From: DATEJJ01 sp039649115
GTDB lineage: Bacteria; Actinomycetota; Actinomycetes; Mycobacteriales; Micromonosporaceae
Reading direction: 5' to 3'
Length of the DNA stretch: 64,000 bases
NCBI GenBank assembly: GCA_039649115.1
Contig: JBBWZQ010000212.1
Location: 12,262-76,261, forward strand
Shown here: in pieces, positions 10,324 to 19,185 of the stretch
How the letters are laid out: each line of letters opens with the position of its first letter
Numbering within the stretch: position 1 is the stretch's first letter
Notes under the pieces: model-generated
The model's input: only the letters and a program-made list of their open reading frames with translations
Databases searched by the model: none
What the model was told of the DNA's origin: nothing
Made by a program: the position numbers and the translations under genes

Positions 10324-11757
10324 ATGCGCTTGCTACATGAACTCCCGCCGCACGAGTTGACCTACGACGACGTCTTCCTGGTGCCGGACCGCTCGGCCGT
10401 CGAGTCGCGCCTGGACGTGGACCTGGCCACCGCGGACGGCAGCGGTACCACCGTCCCCGTCGTGGCCGCCAACATGACCGCCGTGGCCGGCCGGCGGATG
10501 GCCGAGACCATGGCCCGCCGCGGCGGGCTCTGTGTGATCCCGCAGGACATCCCGGTGGACGTGGTCGTGGAGGTCATCTCCTGGATCAAGCAGCGGCACC
10601 TGGTGTACGACACGCCGATCGTGCTGCGCCCCGGCGACACCGTGTCGGAGGCCCTGGCCCTGCTGCCCAAGCGCGCGCACAACGCGGTCCTCGTGGTGGA
10701 GGACGGCCGGCCGGTCGGCGTGGTGACCGAGGCGGACTGCGGGGAGGTGGACCGCTTCGCCCAGCTGCGTACCGTCATGTCGGCGCAGCCGCTGACCCTG
10801 CCCGACGGCATCGGGCCGCAGGATGCCTTCGACCGGCTGGCCGCGGGCCGGCACCGGCTGGCCCCGGTGGTCGGCGCGGACGGCCGGCTGGTCGGCATCC
10901 TGACCCGCAAGGCGGCGCTGCGTGCGAGCCTGTACCGGCCCGCGGTCGACGCGGCCGGGCGGTTGCGCATCGCCGCGGCGACCGGCATCACCGGTGACGT
11001 CACGGGCCGCGCGGACAAGCTGCTCGCCGCCGGAATCGACGTGCTGGTGCTGGACACCGCGCACGGTCACCAGGAGCGGATGCTGGCGGCGCTGCGCGCG
11101 GTCCGGGCACTGTCGCCCCCGGTGCCGGTGGTGGCCGGCAACGTGGTCACCTCGGCCGGCGTGGACGATCTGGTCGAGGCCGGCGCGAACATCGTCAAGG
11201 TGGGTGTCGGGCCCGGTGCGATGTGCACCACCCGGATGATGACCGGGGTGGGCCGGCCGCAGTTCTCGGCGGTACGGGAGTGCGCCGAGGCCGCCGCCCG
11301 GCACGGCGCGTCCGTGTGGGCCGACGGGGGCGTGCGCCATCCCCGGGACGTCGCGCTCGCCCTGGCCGCCGGCGCGTCCAACGTGATGATCGGCTCGTGG
11401 TTCGCGGGTACCAACGAGTCCCCCTCGGATGTGCAGCGGGACAGCGACGGCCGGCTGTACAAGGAGAACTTCGGCATGGCGTCGGGCCGCGCGGTGAGCC
11501 GGCGCACCGCGGAGGAGTCGGTGTACGACCGGGCCCGCAAGGGGCTGTTCGAGGAGGGCATCTCCACCGCCCGCATGTACCTGGACCCGCAGCGGCCGGG
11601 CGTGGAGGACATCCTGGACACGATCGTGGCCGGGGTACGGTCGGCGTGCACGTACTCCGGCGCCGCCACCCTCGCCGAGTTCCAGCGGCGGGCCGTCGTC
11701 GGGGTGCAGAGCGGCGCCGGGTACCGCGAGGGGCAGCCGCTGCCGACCAGCTGGTAA
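10324..11757 (+). CDS. guaB1: GuaB1-type IMPDH/GMP reductase family protein with CBS domains
   Basis: A 477-residue member of the IMPDH/GMPR superfamily. A TIM barrel is interrupted by a CBS pair (about residues 95-205). The catalytic loop Cys is in GPGAMCTTRMM, the phosphate-binding ADGGVRHPRD follows, and YKENFGMAS resembles the active-site flap. GuaB1 proteins of mycobacteria, long annotated as IMP dehydrogenase-like, act as GMP reductase (GMP to IMP) regulated through their CBS domains; I expect the same purine-salvage role here. ATG 10324 has no clear ribosome site. AATACT at 10312-10317, six bases upstream, suggests a leaderless transcript. Confidence 0.85.
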   Translation: MRLLHELPPHELTYDDVFLVPDRSAVESRLDVDLATADGSGTTVPVVAANMTAVAGRRMAETMARRGGLCVIPQDIPVDVVVEVISWIKQRHLVYDTPIVLRPGDTVSEALALLPKRAHNAVLVVEDGRPVGVVTEADCGEVDRFAQLRTVMSAQPLTLPDGIGPQDAFDRLAAGRHRLAPVVGADGRLVGILTRKAALRASLYRPAVDAAGRLRIAAATGITGDVTGRADKLLAAGIDVLVLDTAHGHQERMLAALRAVRALSPPVPVVAGNVVTSAGVDDLVEAGANIVKVGVGPGAMCTTRMMTGVGRPQFSAVRECAEAAARHGASVWADGGVRHPRDVALALAAGASNVMIGSWFAGTNESPSDVQRDSDGRLYKENFGMASGRAVSRRTAEESVYDRARKGLFEEGISTARMYLDPQRPGVEDILDTIVAGVRSACTYSGAATLAEFQRRAVVGVQSGAGYREGQPLPTSW

Positions 11758-11819
11758 CGATCGCCGGCCGGCGCGCGTTACCCTTCGGCAGCGAGGCGAC
11801 AGAGGAGGCGCGGAGCCAA

Positions 11820-12737
11820 GTGCGTGATCCAGACGAGCTGTACCACCTGCTGGACGACCGACCGGAGCTCGGCAGTCCGGTGCTGATCCAGGCGCTGACC
11901 GGATTCGTGGACGCCGGCTCCGCCACCCGGCTGGCCCGCGAGCAGCTGCTGACCGCGCTGGACTCCCGCCTGGTCGGCACGTTCGAGGCGGACGAGCTGT
12001 ACGACTACCGCTCGCGCCGGCCCACCATGCTGTTCGTCGAGGACCACTGGGAGCACTACGAGCCGCCCCGGCTGGAACTGCACGCGGTCCACGACACCGC
12101 CGGCACCCCCTTCCTGCTGCTCAGCGGCGTGGAGCCGGACCTGCGCTGGGAGGCGTTCGTGGCCGCCCTGATCGCCCTCGTCGACCGGCTGTCGGTCCGG
12201 CTGACCGTCGGGCTCAACGCGATCCCGATGGCGGTGCCGCACACCCGGCCCACCGGGGTCACCGCGCACGCCACCCGGCGCGACCTGATCGTCGGGCACG
12301 AGCCGTGGCTGCAGCGGGTCCAGGTGCCGGCCAGCGCCGGGCACCTGCTGGAGTACCGGCTGGGCAAGGCGGGCCGGGACGCGCTGGGCTTCGCCGTGCA
12401 CGTGCCGCACTACCTGGCGCAGACCGAGTACCCGGCCGCCGCCGCGGTGCTGCTGGAATCGATCGCGAACGCCTCCGGCCTGACCCTGCCGACCGCCGCG
12501 CTGCACGAGGCGGCCCAGCTGATCCGGGCCGACGTGGACCGCCAGATCGCCGAGGCCGACGAGGCGGCCGCGCTGGTGCAGGCGCTGGAGCAGCAGTACG
12601 ACGCGTACCTGCACGGCCGGGAGACCAACCTGCTCGCCACCCAGACCGGCCCGCTGCCCACCGCCGACGAGCTGGGCGCCGAGCTGGAACGGTTCCTCGC
12701 CGAGCAGACGAGGCCGGGCGAGCCGCCGCAGGTCTGA
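11820..12737 (+). CDS. PAC2-family protein (proteasome-assembly-chaperone-like)
   Basis: A 305-residue cytoplasmic protein of the bacterial PAC2 family, common in actinobacteria. Recognisable parts are the N-terminal ALTGFVDAGSA, ELYDYRSRRP, and LNAIPMAVPHTRP in the core, followed by a helical C-terminal tail with EADEAAALVQALEQQYD. The fold is related to proteasome assembly chaperones and ATP-grasp-associated proteins, but the bacterial role is not established. The start is GTG 11820, with AGGAGG at 11803-11808 somewhat far upstream. It follows guaB1 by 62 bases in the same direction and ends at a strong terminator, so the two may be co-transcribed. Confidence 0.8.
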   Translation: MRDPDELYHLLDDRPELGSPVLIQALTGFVDAGSATRLAREQLLTALDSRLVGTFEADELYDYRSRRPTMLFVEDHWEHYEPPRLELHAVHDTAGTPFLLLSGVEPDLRWEAFVAALIALVDRLSVRLTVGLNAIPMAVPHTRPTGVTAHATRRDLIVGHEPWLQRVQVPASAGHLLEYRLGKAGRDALGFAVHVPHYLAQTEYPAAAAVLLESIANASGLTLPTAALHEAAQLIRADVDRQIAEADEAAALVQALEQQYDAYLHGRETNLLATQTGPLPTADELGAELERFLAEQTRPGEPPQV

Positions 12738-12756
12738 GGTACCCCCCAGAAACATC

Positions 12757-12787
12757 GACGGCCGGACCAACCCCGGCCGTCTTTTTT
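12757..12787 (+). terminator. Intrinsic terminator after the PAC2 gene
   Basis: GACGGCCGG (12757-12765) pairs perfectly with CCGGCCGTC (12773-12781) over a 7-base loop and is followed by TTTTTT (12782-12787). It is the only textbook rho-independent terminator I saw in the window. Confidence 0.92.
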
Positions 12788-12815
12788 CTGTTCAAGATGG
12801 ACATGTTTCGATATA

Positions 12816-12831
12816 GTTACTGATCAGTAAC
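12816..12831. promoter_or_regulatory. Perfect 16-bp palindrome upstream of the SGNH hydrolase
   Basis: GTTACTGATCAGTAAC is self-complementary over all 16 bases and sits in an A/T-rich island (12782-12832), between the PAC2 terminator and the hydrolase start at 12863. Its symmetry and place suggest an operator for a dimeric regulator, but no cognate regulator gene adjoins it. Confidence 0.6.
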
Positions 12832-12862
12832 GTCCTCCTCCGCCCACCCCCGGGAGGATCCC

Positions 12863-13672
12863 GTGACCCTTCGCCCCCGTCCCCGAACCCTCGTCCTGTC
12901 CCTGTCCCTCGCCCTCGCCGTACCGGTCGCGATCGGCTTCGCCGCTCCGGCCTACGCGGCCAGCGTCCGCTACGCGGCACTGGGCGACTCGTACTCCTCC
13001 GGCGTCGGCACCGGCAACTACGACCCGGCCAGCGGCGCCTGCGAGCGCAGCCCGCAGTCGTACGCGCCGCTCTGGGCCGCGGCCCACGCGGTGGCCAGCT
13101 TCGCCTTCGCCGCGTGCGGCGGCGCCACCACCGACGACGTCCGCGCCAACCAGCTGTCCGGCCTGTCCGCCGGCACCACCCTGGTCACCATCACGATCGG
13201 CGGCAACGACGCGGGCTTCGCGACCGTGCTGACCACCTGCCAGCTCGGCACCGACGCGATCTGCGACGCGGCGGTCGGCACCGCCCGGGCGTACGCGACC
13301 ACGGTGCTGCCCGGCAAGCTGGACCGCACCTACGCGGCGATCCGCTCGCACGCGCCGAACGCGCGCCTGGTCGTGCTCGGGTACCCGCGCCTGTTCGAAC
13401 TGACCGCAAGCTGCGGGCTGCTCGGCATGAGCCTGCACAAGCGGACCACATTGGACCAGGGTGCCGACGCGCTCGCCGGGGTGACCGCGGGTCGCGCGGC
13501 GGCGGCCGGCGCGACGTTCGTCGATGCCCGCCCGGGCTTCGCCGGACACGGCATCTGCGCGTCCAGCGCCTGGATCAACGGGCTCACGCTGCCGGTCACC
13601 GACTCGTTCCATCCAAAGGTGTCGGGTTACCGCTATGGTTACCTGCCCGCACTCACGGCCAGCACCGGCTGA
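12863..13672 (+). CDS. Secreted SGNH/GDSL-family esterase or lipase
   Basis: A 269-residue protein with a Sec signal peptide (cleavage near AYA-AS, residue 33). All SGNH blocks are present: GDSYSSG with nucleophile Ser43 (block I), the Gly of ACGG (II), GGND (III) and DSFHP with the catalytic Asp/His (V). Six Cys residues probably form disulfides, as in the Streptomyces secreted SGNH lipase/esterase group. It should hydrolyse ester bonds of lipids or acylated polymers outside the cell. The start is GTG 12863 behind GGGAGG. It may be regulated through the 16-bp palindrome upstream. Confidence 0.87.
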   Translation: MTLRPRPRTLVLSLSLALAVPVAIGFAAPAYAASVRYAALGDSYSSGVGTGNYDPASGACERSPQSYAPLWAAAHAVASFAFAACGGATTDDVRANQLSGLSAGTTLVTITIGGNDAGFATVLTTCQLGTDAICDAAVGTARAYATTVLPGKLDRTYAAIRSHAPNARLVVLGYPRLFELTASCGLLGMSLHKRTTLDQGADALAGVTAGRAAAAGATFVDARPGFAGHGICASSAWINGLTLPVTDSFHPKVSGYRYGYLPALTASTG

Positions 13673-13864
13673 CGGGCCGTACTTTCCGGGAAACGGCGAG
13701 GAGGGAGGCGGTCCCCCGACCGGGTGGACCCGCGATCGGCCGGCTCTGCGCAGAGTGGCGCGATTGCGTCATGGCGTAATCTCGCCAGCGATCTTCGTTG
13801 ACATGCCCGCACCGGACTTCCCATCGTTCGGTCAGCGGATCGTGTCTGTTTCGCTGTTGACGCT

Positions 13865-13888
13865 CGCCCACCGGTGACCCGGTGGGCG
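13865..13888 (+). promoter_or_regulatory. 10-bp leader hairpin before the S53 protease gene
   Basis: CGCCCACCGG (13865-13874), a TGAC loop, then CCGGTGGGCG (13879-13888). The perfect 10-bp stem ends about 25 bases before the ribosome site GGAGG (13912-13916) of the protease gene. It could be an operator, a stabilising 5-prime stem, or the end of an attenuator. The rest of the 250-base intergenic stretch shows TTGACA at 13798-13803 but no matching -10. Confidence 0.45.
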
Positions 13889-13922
13889 ATGTCGACCCGT
13901 GCAGATGGGCTGGAGGACCTTG

Positions 13923-16900
13923 ATGCACCTACCCCGGAAGCTCCGTTCCACTCGCACCACCGGACGGACCCGCGTGCTCGCGGCCGCCGTTGTCGCCGCG
14001 ACAGCCCTGTTCGGGCTGCCCGCGCCGGCGAACGCCGTGTCCACCGGTCCGGCGAAGGGGACGAAGGCGAACATCGTCGCCGTGTGTGGCACTCCCAAGA
14101 AGGGCGAGGTCGGCTGTTTCGCACTGCGCCGCACCGACATCAGCGCCGGCAAGGGGGTCCGGCCGGCCGCGACGGTGCCCGGGTACGGCGCGAGTGACCT
14201 GCAGACCGCGTACCAGTTGCCGGCCGACGGTGGAGCCGGGCAGACGGTCGCGATCGTGGACGCGTTCGACAACCCGAATGCCGAGTCCGACCTGGCCGTG
14301 TACCGGCAGCAGTTCGGGCTGCCGGCGTGCACCTCGGCCGACGGCTGCTTCCGGAAGGTCGACCAGCGCGGCGGCACCAGCTACCCGCCGACCGACGCCG
14401 GCTGGGCCGCGGAGATCGCGCTCGACATCGAGATGGTCTCCGCCGCCGCACCGGCGGCGCACATCCTGCTGGTGGAGGCGGACAGCTCCACGTTCGCCAA
14501 CATGGTGGCCGCGGTGGACCAGGCGGTGACCCTGGGCGCGAAGTACGTGTCCAACAGCTACGGCACCGGATACACGGCCACGCCCGGCAGCGGCGAGGAC
14601 CCCTCCGAGACGACCGACCTGGACCCGCACTACAACCACCCGGGCGTGGCGATGGTGGCCAGCACCGGCGACGACGGGTTCGGCGTGTCCTACCCGGCGG
14701 CGTCCACCTACGTGACCGCGGTCGGGGGCACCTCGCTGGTGCGCGACTCCAGCACGCGCGGCTTCGGCGAGACGGTGTGGAACAACAGCTTCGGCGGCCC
14801 GGGCAGCGGCTGCTCGCTGTTCGAGAGCAAGCCGGCGTTCCAGACCGACACGGGTTGCGGCATGCGGACCGTTGGCGACGTCGCGGCGGTGGCCGACCCG
14901 GCGACCGGCGTCTCGGTGTACGACACCACCGGCTCCTCCGGATGGGCGGTCTACGGCGGCACCAGCGCCTCGGCACCGATCATCGCGGGCGTGTACGCGG
15001 TCGCCGGCACCCCGGTGGCGGGCAGCTACCCCAACGCGTACCCGTACGCGCACCCGGCCGCGCTCAACGACGTCACCGGCGGGAACAACGGCACCTGCAC
15101 GCCCGACTACCTCTGCACCGCCGGTACGGGCTACGACGGTCCCACCGGCCTGGGCACCCCGAAGGGCGCCGACGCGTTCGCCGCCGGCCCGCACGGGGAC
15201 ATCGTGGGTACCGTGACCGACAGCGCCACCGGCACCGGCATCGCCGGGGCGAGCGTCAGCACGGACGGCGGCACCGCCGTCACGGACGCGCAGGGGCACT
15301 ACGACCTGACGCTGCCGGCCGGCAGCTACGACGTCACCGCGTCGGCCTACGGCTACCGCAGCGCGACCGTCACCGGCGTCGCGCTGGCGGACCAGGCCAC
15401 GGTCACCGAGAACCTCGCCCTGACGGCGGTACCGCGGGTGACGGTCAGCGGTACCGTCACCGACGGTTCCGGCCACGGCTGGCCGCTGTACGCGAAGATC
15501 ACCGTGGCGGGTGTGCCGGGTGGGCCGGTCTTCACCGACCCGCTGACCGGCGGGTACACGCTGCAGTTGCCGCAGGGCGCCAGCTACCAGCTGCAGGTGA
15601 CCGCGAACTACCCCGGATACCAGGCGCTCAGCGTGCGGGTACCGGTGGGCGACACCGACGTCGCGCAGAACTTCGCGGTACCGGTGGACGCAGCGGCCTG
15701 CGACGCACCCGGGTACGCGTTGCACTTCACCGGAGCCTCGCAGACCTTCGACGGTACGAGCGCACCGGCCGGCTGGACCGTCGCGAACGCCAACGACAAC
15801 GGCGGCTGGGTGTTCGAGGACCTGAAGCCGCGCGGCAACCTGACCGGCGGTTCAGGCGGCTTCGCGATGATCGACAGCGACTTCATCGGGCAGGGCCTGA
15901 CCGAGGACACCACGCTCACCTCGCCGGTGTTCGACCTGACCAATGTGGCCTCGCCCGACCTGAGCTTCAACACCGACTACCGCGCCTACCCCAACTCCAC
16001 GGCGGATGTCGAGGTCAGCGTGGACGGCGGTCACACGTGGACCAACGTCTGGCACCACGACACCGACGACTTCCGCGGGCCGGGGCACGTGGACATCCCG
16101 ATCCCGCAGGCGGCCCAGCAGGCCGCGGTGGTGGCGCGCTTCCACTACGTGGGCACCTGGGCATGGTGGTGGGAGATCGACGACGTGTTCGCCGGCTCGC
16201 GCAGCTGTGACCCGGTGCCCGGCGGCCTGGTGGCCGGCGTGGTCACCGACGCGAACACCAAGGCGGGCCTGACCGGCGCGGACGTGTCCAGTGTGGACGC
16301 TCCCGCGCAGCACGCCACCACGGCCGCGACGCCGGACGACCCCAACCTGGGTGACGGCTTCTACTGGCTGTTCTCCTCGCTCCTCGGGTCGCACGCGTTC
16401 ACCGCGAGCCAGGCGCGCTACACGCCGCTCACCAAGACGAAGAACATCGCGGCCAACACCACCACCAGGTTGAACTTCGTGCTCACCGCCGGCCGGATCA
16501 GCGTCTCGCCCGCCAGCATCAGCAAGACGCTGCCGTGGGGCGGCCAGGCGACGAGCAACCTGACGGTGAAGAACACCGGCAGCGCGCCGGCCACGGTCGC
16601 GGTCAGCGAGTCGGCGGGCGGGTTCCAGTTGCTCAACCGCACCGGCGCGCCGCTGCACCTGGTGAAGGGCAAGTACTCCAGCCACGCGCTGGCCGCCGGC
16701 AAGGCGGGCAAGGCGGCGGCGACCGCGGCGGCACCGGCGGACACCACGCCGGCCGACGCGCCGTGGACCGCCATAGCCAACTACCCGTCGCCGATCCAGG
16801 ACAACCTGGCGGCGGTGGACGGCGGCAAGGTGTACTCCGCGTTCGGCTACAACGGCTCCGCGGACGTGGCCTCGCTGTACGCCTACGATCCGGGTTCCGG

Positions 16901-18092
16901 CGCCTGGGCCGCACTGGCCAGCGCGGCGGACACCCGGGAGAAGCCGGCCGGCGGCTTCATCGGCGGCAAGCTCTACGTGTCCGGCGGCTGGGGCGCCAGC
17001 GGGGATCCCGATCCCAAGCTGGAGATCTACAACCCGGCGACCAACGCCTGGTCGACCGGTGCGCCCGACCCGAAGCCCTACGCGGGCTCCGGATCGGCCG
17101 TGCTGGGCGGCAAGCTGTACGCGGTCGGCGGCTGCGCCGCCACCTCGTGCGGCACGACCGACGTGCTGGTGTACGACCCGGCCAGCAACGCCTGGTCCCA
17201 GCTCGCGGCGTATCCCGAGACGACGTCGTGGCAGGCCTGCGGCGCCATCGGCGCGAAGGTGTACTGCGCGGGCGGCACCAATGACGCCGCCAGCAGCAAG
17301 CACGCGTTCGCCTACGATCCCGCCGCCAACACCTGGACGCGGGTCGCCGACATCCCCGCCGACCTGTGGGGCGCCGGCACCGTGGTGGCCAGCGGCCGGC
17401 TGCTGGTGTCCGGCGGGGTCGACGGGAGTGCGGGCGCGCTGACCAACCAGGGGTACGCCTACGACCCGGGCACCGACGCCTGGGCCGCGCTGCCCAACGC
17501 CAACAACACGCTGTACCGGGGCGGCTCCGCCTGCGGCTTCTACCGGATCGGTGGCAGCCCGGGTGGTCTGGGCGTGCCACCGGTGCCGCGCTCGGAGGTG
17601 CTGCCCGGCTTCACCGACTGCGCCGCGGTGACCGACGTGAGCTGGCTGTCGGCGAGCCCGACGAGCCTGACCCTGCAACCGGGTGCCAGCGCCGCCGTCA
17701 CGGTGACGCTGGATGCCAGCGTGCCGACGGTGACCCAGCCGGGCACCTACACCGCGGCGCTGGCGATCGGCACCGACACCCCGTACCCGGTGTCCGACGT
17801 GGGCGTGACGATGGTCGTCAAGCCACCGAACACATGGGGCAAGATCGCCGGTACGGTCACGGCGGTCGACGGCACACTCCTCGCCGGGGTGACGATCCAG
17901 ATCGACACCTGGGCGAACAGCTACACGCTCAAGACCGACAAGAACGGCCAGTACGCGCTGTGGCTGGACGTGCGCAACAACCCGCTGCAGGTGATCGCCG
18001 CCAAGGACGGGTACCAGCCGCAGGTGAAGACCGTGAAGATCAAGAGGGGTGTGCTGACGCCCCTCGACTTCGCGCTGAAGACGGCGCCGTAG
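13923..18092 (+). CDS. Large secreted S53 (sedolisin) peptidase with Kelch and carboxypeptidase-regulatory-like domains
   Basis: A 1389-residue exported protein. The start is ATG 13923, six bases after GGAGG. After a signal peptide (cleavage near residue 38) and a very short pre-region comes an S53 domain (about 75-430) with Glu164 and Asp168 of EIALD, the oxyanion Asp near 250 (ASTGDDG) and nucleophile Ser348 in GGTSASAP. The calcium-site-like DVTGGNNG and GYDGPTGLG close the domain. Downstream are carboxypeptidase-regulatory-like beta domains (about 432-505 and 510-590), a jelly-roll-like stretch (about 600-765), further regulatory and Ig-like modules, a six-blade Kelch propeller (about 945-1235), an Ig-like domain and a last regulatory-like domain. 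The long pro-domain usual in S53 enzymes is missing. It is likely a polymer-binding extracellular protease. Confidence 0.82.
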   Translation: MHLPRKLRSTRTTGRTRVLAAAVVAATALFGLPAPANAVSTGPAKGTKANIVAVCGTPKKGEVGCFALRRTDISAGKGVRPAATVPGYGASDLQTAYQLPADGGAGQTVAIVDAFDNPNAESDLAVYRQQFGLPACTSADGCFRKVDQRGGTSYPPTDAGWAAEIALDIEMVSAAAPAAHILLVEADSSTFANMVAAVDQAVTLGAKYVSNSYGTGYTATPGSGEDPSETTDLDPHYNHPGVAMVASTGDDGFGVSYPAASTYVTAVGGTSLVRDSSTRGFGETVWNNSFGGPGSGCSLFESKPAFQTDTGCGMRTVGDVAAVADPATGVSVYDTTGSSGWAVYGGTSASAPIIAGVYAVAGTPVAGSYPNAYPYAHPAALNDVTGGNNGTCTPDYLCTAGTGYDGPTGLGTPKGADAFAAGPHGDIVGTVTDSATGTGIAGASVSTDGGTAVTDAQGHYDLTLPAGSYDVTASAYGYRSATVTGVALADQATVTENLALTAVPRVTVSGTVTDGSGHGWPLYAKITVAGVPGGPVFTDPLTGGYTLQLPQGASYQLQVTANYPGYQALSVRVPVGDTDVAQNFAVPVDAAACDAPGYALHFTGASQTFDGTSAPAGWTVANANDNGGWVFEDLKPRGNLTGGSGGFAMIDSDFIGQGLTEDTTLTSPVFDLTNVASPDLSFNTDYRAYPNSTADVEVSVDGGHTWTNVWHHDTDDFRGPGHVDIPIPQAAQQAAVVARFHYVGTWAWWWEIDDVFAGSRSCDPVPGGLVAGVVTDANTKAGLTGADVSSVDAPAQHATTAATPDDPNLGDGFYWLFSSLLGSHAFTASQARYTPLTKTKNIAANTTTRLNFVLTAGRISVSPASISKTLPWGGQATSNLTVKNTGSAPATVAVSESAGGFQLLNRTGAPLHLVKGKYSSHALAAGKAGKAAATAAAPADTTPADAPWTAIANYPSPIQDNLAAVDGGKVYSAFGYNGSADVASLYAYDPGSGAWAALASAADTREKPAGGFIGGKLYVSGGWGASGDPDPKLEIYNPATNAWSTGAPDPKPYAGSGSAVLGGKLYAVGGCAATSCGTTDVLVYDPASNAWSQLAAYPETTSWQACGAIGAKVYCAGGTNDAASSKHAFAYDPAANTWTRVADIPADLWGAGTVVASGRLLVSGGVDGSAGALTNQGYAYDPGTDAWAALPNANNTLYRGGSACGFYRIGGSPGGLGVPPVPRSEVLPGFTDCAAVTDVSWLSASPTSLTLQPGASAAVTVTLDASVPTVTQPGTYTAALAIGTDTPYPVSDVGVTMVVKPPNTWGKIAGTVTAVDGTLLAGVTIQIDTWANSYTLKTDKNGQYALWLDVRNNPLQVIAAKDGYQPQVKTVKIKRGVLTPLDFALKTAP

Positions 18093-18098
18093 TTCCGG

Positions 18099-18126
18099 GA
18101 GGGTGGGGCCGGCCGGCCCCACCCTC
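18099..18126. terminator. Bidirectional terminator palindrome
   Basis: A perfect 28-bp palindrome: GAGGGTGGGGCCGG followed directly by its reverse complement CCGGCCCCACCCTC. It fills the 39-base gap between the convergent S53 gene and the TrmB/LuxR-type regulator. As RNA it folds into a 12-bp stem with a 4-base loop, and it lacks a T-run on either strand. Confidence 0.75.
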
Positions 18127-18131
18127 TCTCG

Positions 18132-19100
18132 TCAGATCCAGCCGCGGCGGGCCGACTGCCAGACCAGTTGCAGCCGGGTACGGACGCCGACCAGCTCGAT
18201 CAGCCCGCTGACCCGCCGCTGCACGGTGCGCCGGGACAGTCCCATCTTGCTCGCGATCGCGTCGTCGGTGAGCCCGGCGAGCAGCAGCGAGAGCAGGCGC
18301 AGGTCCTCCGCCGCCGGCGCCGCCGCGTCGCGGTGCTCGCGCGGCGCGCCGTCCGGGTAGGTCAGCAGCGGAACTGCTGATGCCCATACCGCCTCGAACA
18401 GCGCGACGAGGGCGTCGAGCAGCGCGCCACGATGCACCAGCAGCGCGACCGGCCCGTTCGCGTTGGCGCGCACCGGCGGTACCCGGACGATCGCCGTCAC
18501 CCCGTCGACCAGCAGCATGGTGACCGGTGGCTGGGGTGCCAGCCGCGCCACCGCGCCCGCCTGGATCGACTCGGCCAGCCGGTACGGGTCGCCGGCCAGG
18601 TCGAGCGCGGCGCGCGGGTAGACGAGGCGGGAGCGCAACCCGGCCCGGGGCTCGCGCCACTCGGCCAGGTCGACGTCGGCCGGATCCGCGACGAACCCGC
18701 ACGCCTCCCCCGCCGCGCTGCGCCACAGGTGCACGAAGCGCTGCCGCACGGTGGTGACCCCGCTGACCACCTCGACCGGGTCACCGCCGCGCAGCGCGAC
18801 CCGGCTGCGGTACTCGTCGGTCATCTGCCCCACCGCCGCCTCGATGCTGCGCAGTTCCTGGTGGCGCCGCTGCAGCAGCGGCCCGAAGGCGAGGTCGGGG
18901 GGCGCGGCCCGGAACCGGTGCGGATCGTCCGGGGCGCGGCTGACCAGGCCCTTGCTCTCCAGCCCGGACAGGCAGTTGCGGCTCTCCTCCGGTCGCAGGT
19001 CCAGCCGTTCGGCCAGCTCGCCGCTGGACGCCGCGGGCATGCGCAGCAGCGTCCAGTACACCCGCTCTTCGGTGGGTTTGATTCCTACGGTCTCCAGCAT
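18132..19100 (-). CDS. TrmB/LuxR-type transcriptional regulator
   Basis: A 322-residue regulator with two different DNA-binding-like ends. The N-terminal winged helix is TrmB/MarR-like (KPTEERVYWTLLRMPAASSGELAERL), followed by a sensor domain of about 190 residues. The C-terminus is a LuxR/GerE helix-turn-helix (LAGLTDDAIASKMGLSRRTVQRRV, about 272-295). This architecture is frequent in actinomycetes and usually regulates a nearby gene, but the signal is unknown. ATG 19100 is preferred; the frame remains open to 19145. It is convergent with the S53 protease gene and follows the tricorn-like gene by 85 bases in the opposite promoter orientation. Confidence 0.78.
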   Translation of the reverse strand: MLETVGIKPTEERVYWTLLRMPAASSGELAERLDLRPEESRNCLSGLESKGLVSRAPDDPHRFRAAPPDLAFGPLLQRRHQELRSIEAAVGQMTDEYRSRVALRGGDPVEVVSGVTTVRQRFVHLWRSAAGEACGFVADPADVDLAEWREPRAGLRSRLVYPRAALDLAGDPYRLAESIQAGAVARLAPQPPVTMLLVDGVTAIVRVPPVRANANGPVALLVHRGALLDALVALFEAVWASAVPLLTYPDGAPREHRDAAAPAAEDLRLLSLLLAGLTDDAIASKMGLSRRTVQRRVSGLIELVGVRTRLQLVWQSARRGWI

Positions 19101-19185
19101 CCGGCCCCGCCTCCCCCACACCACCGGAACCACCCGCGCCCGCACATCCTATTTACTCCCGTCAACTCCTGGGAGGGGGCGAGGG

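Noticed and set aside
13798..13826. Promoter starting with TTGACA before the S53 gene
   Set aside because: No acceptable -10 at 16-18 bases spacing (CCATCG at the expected place).
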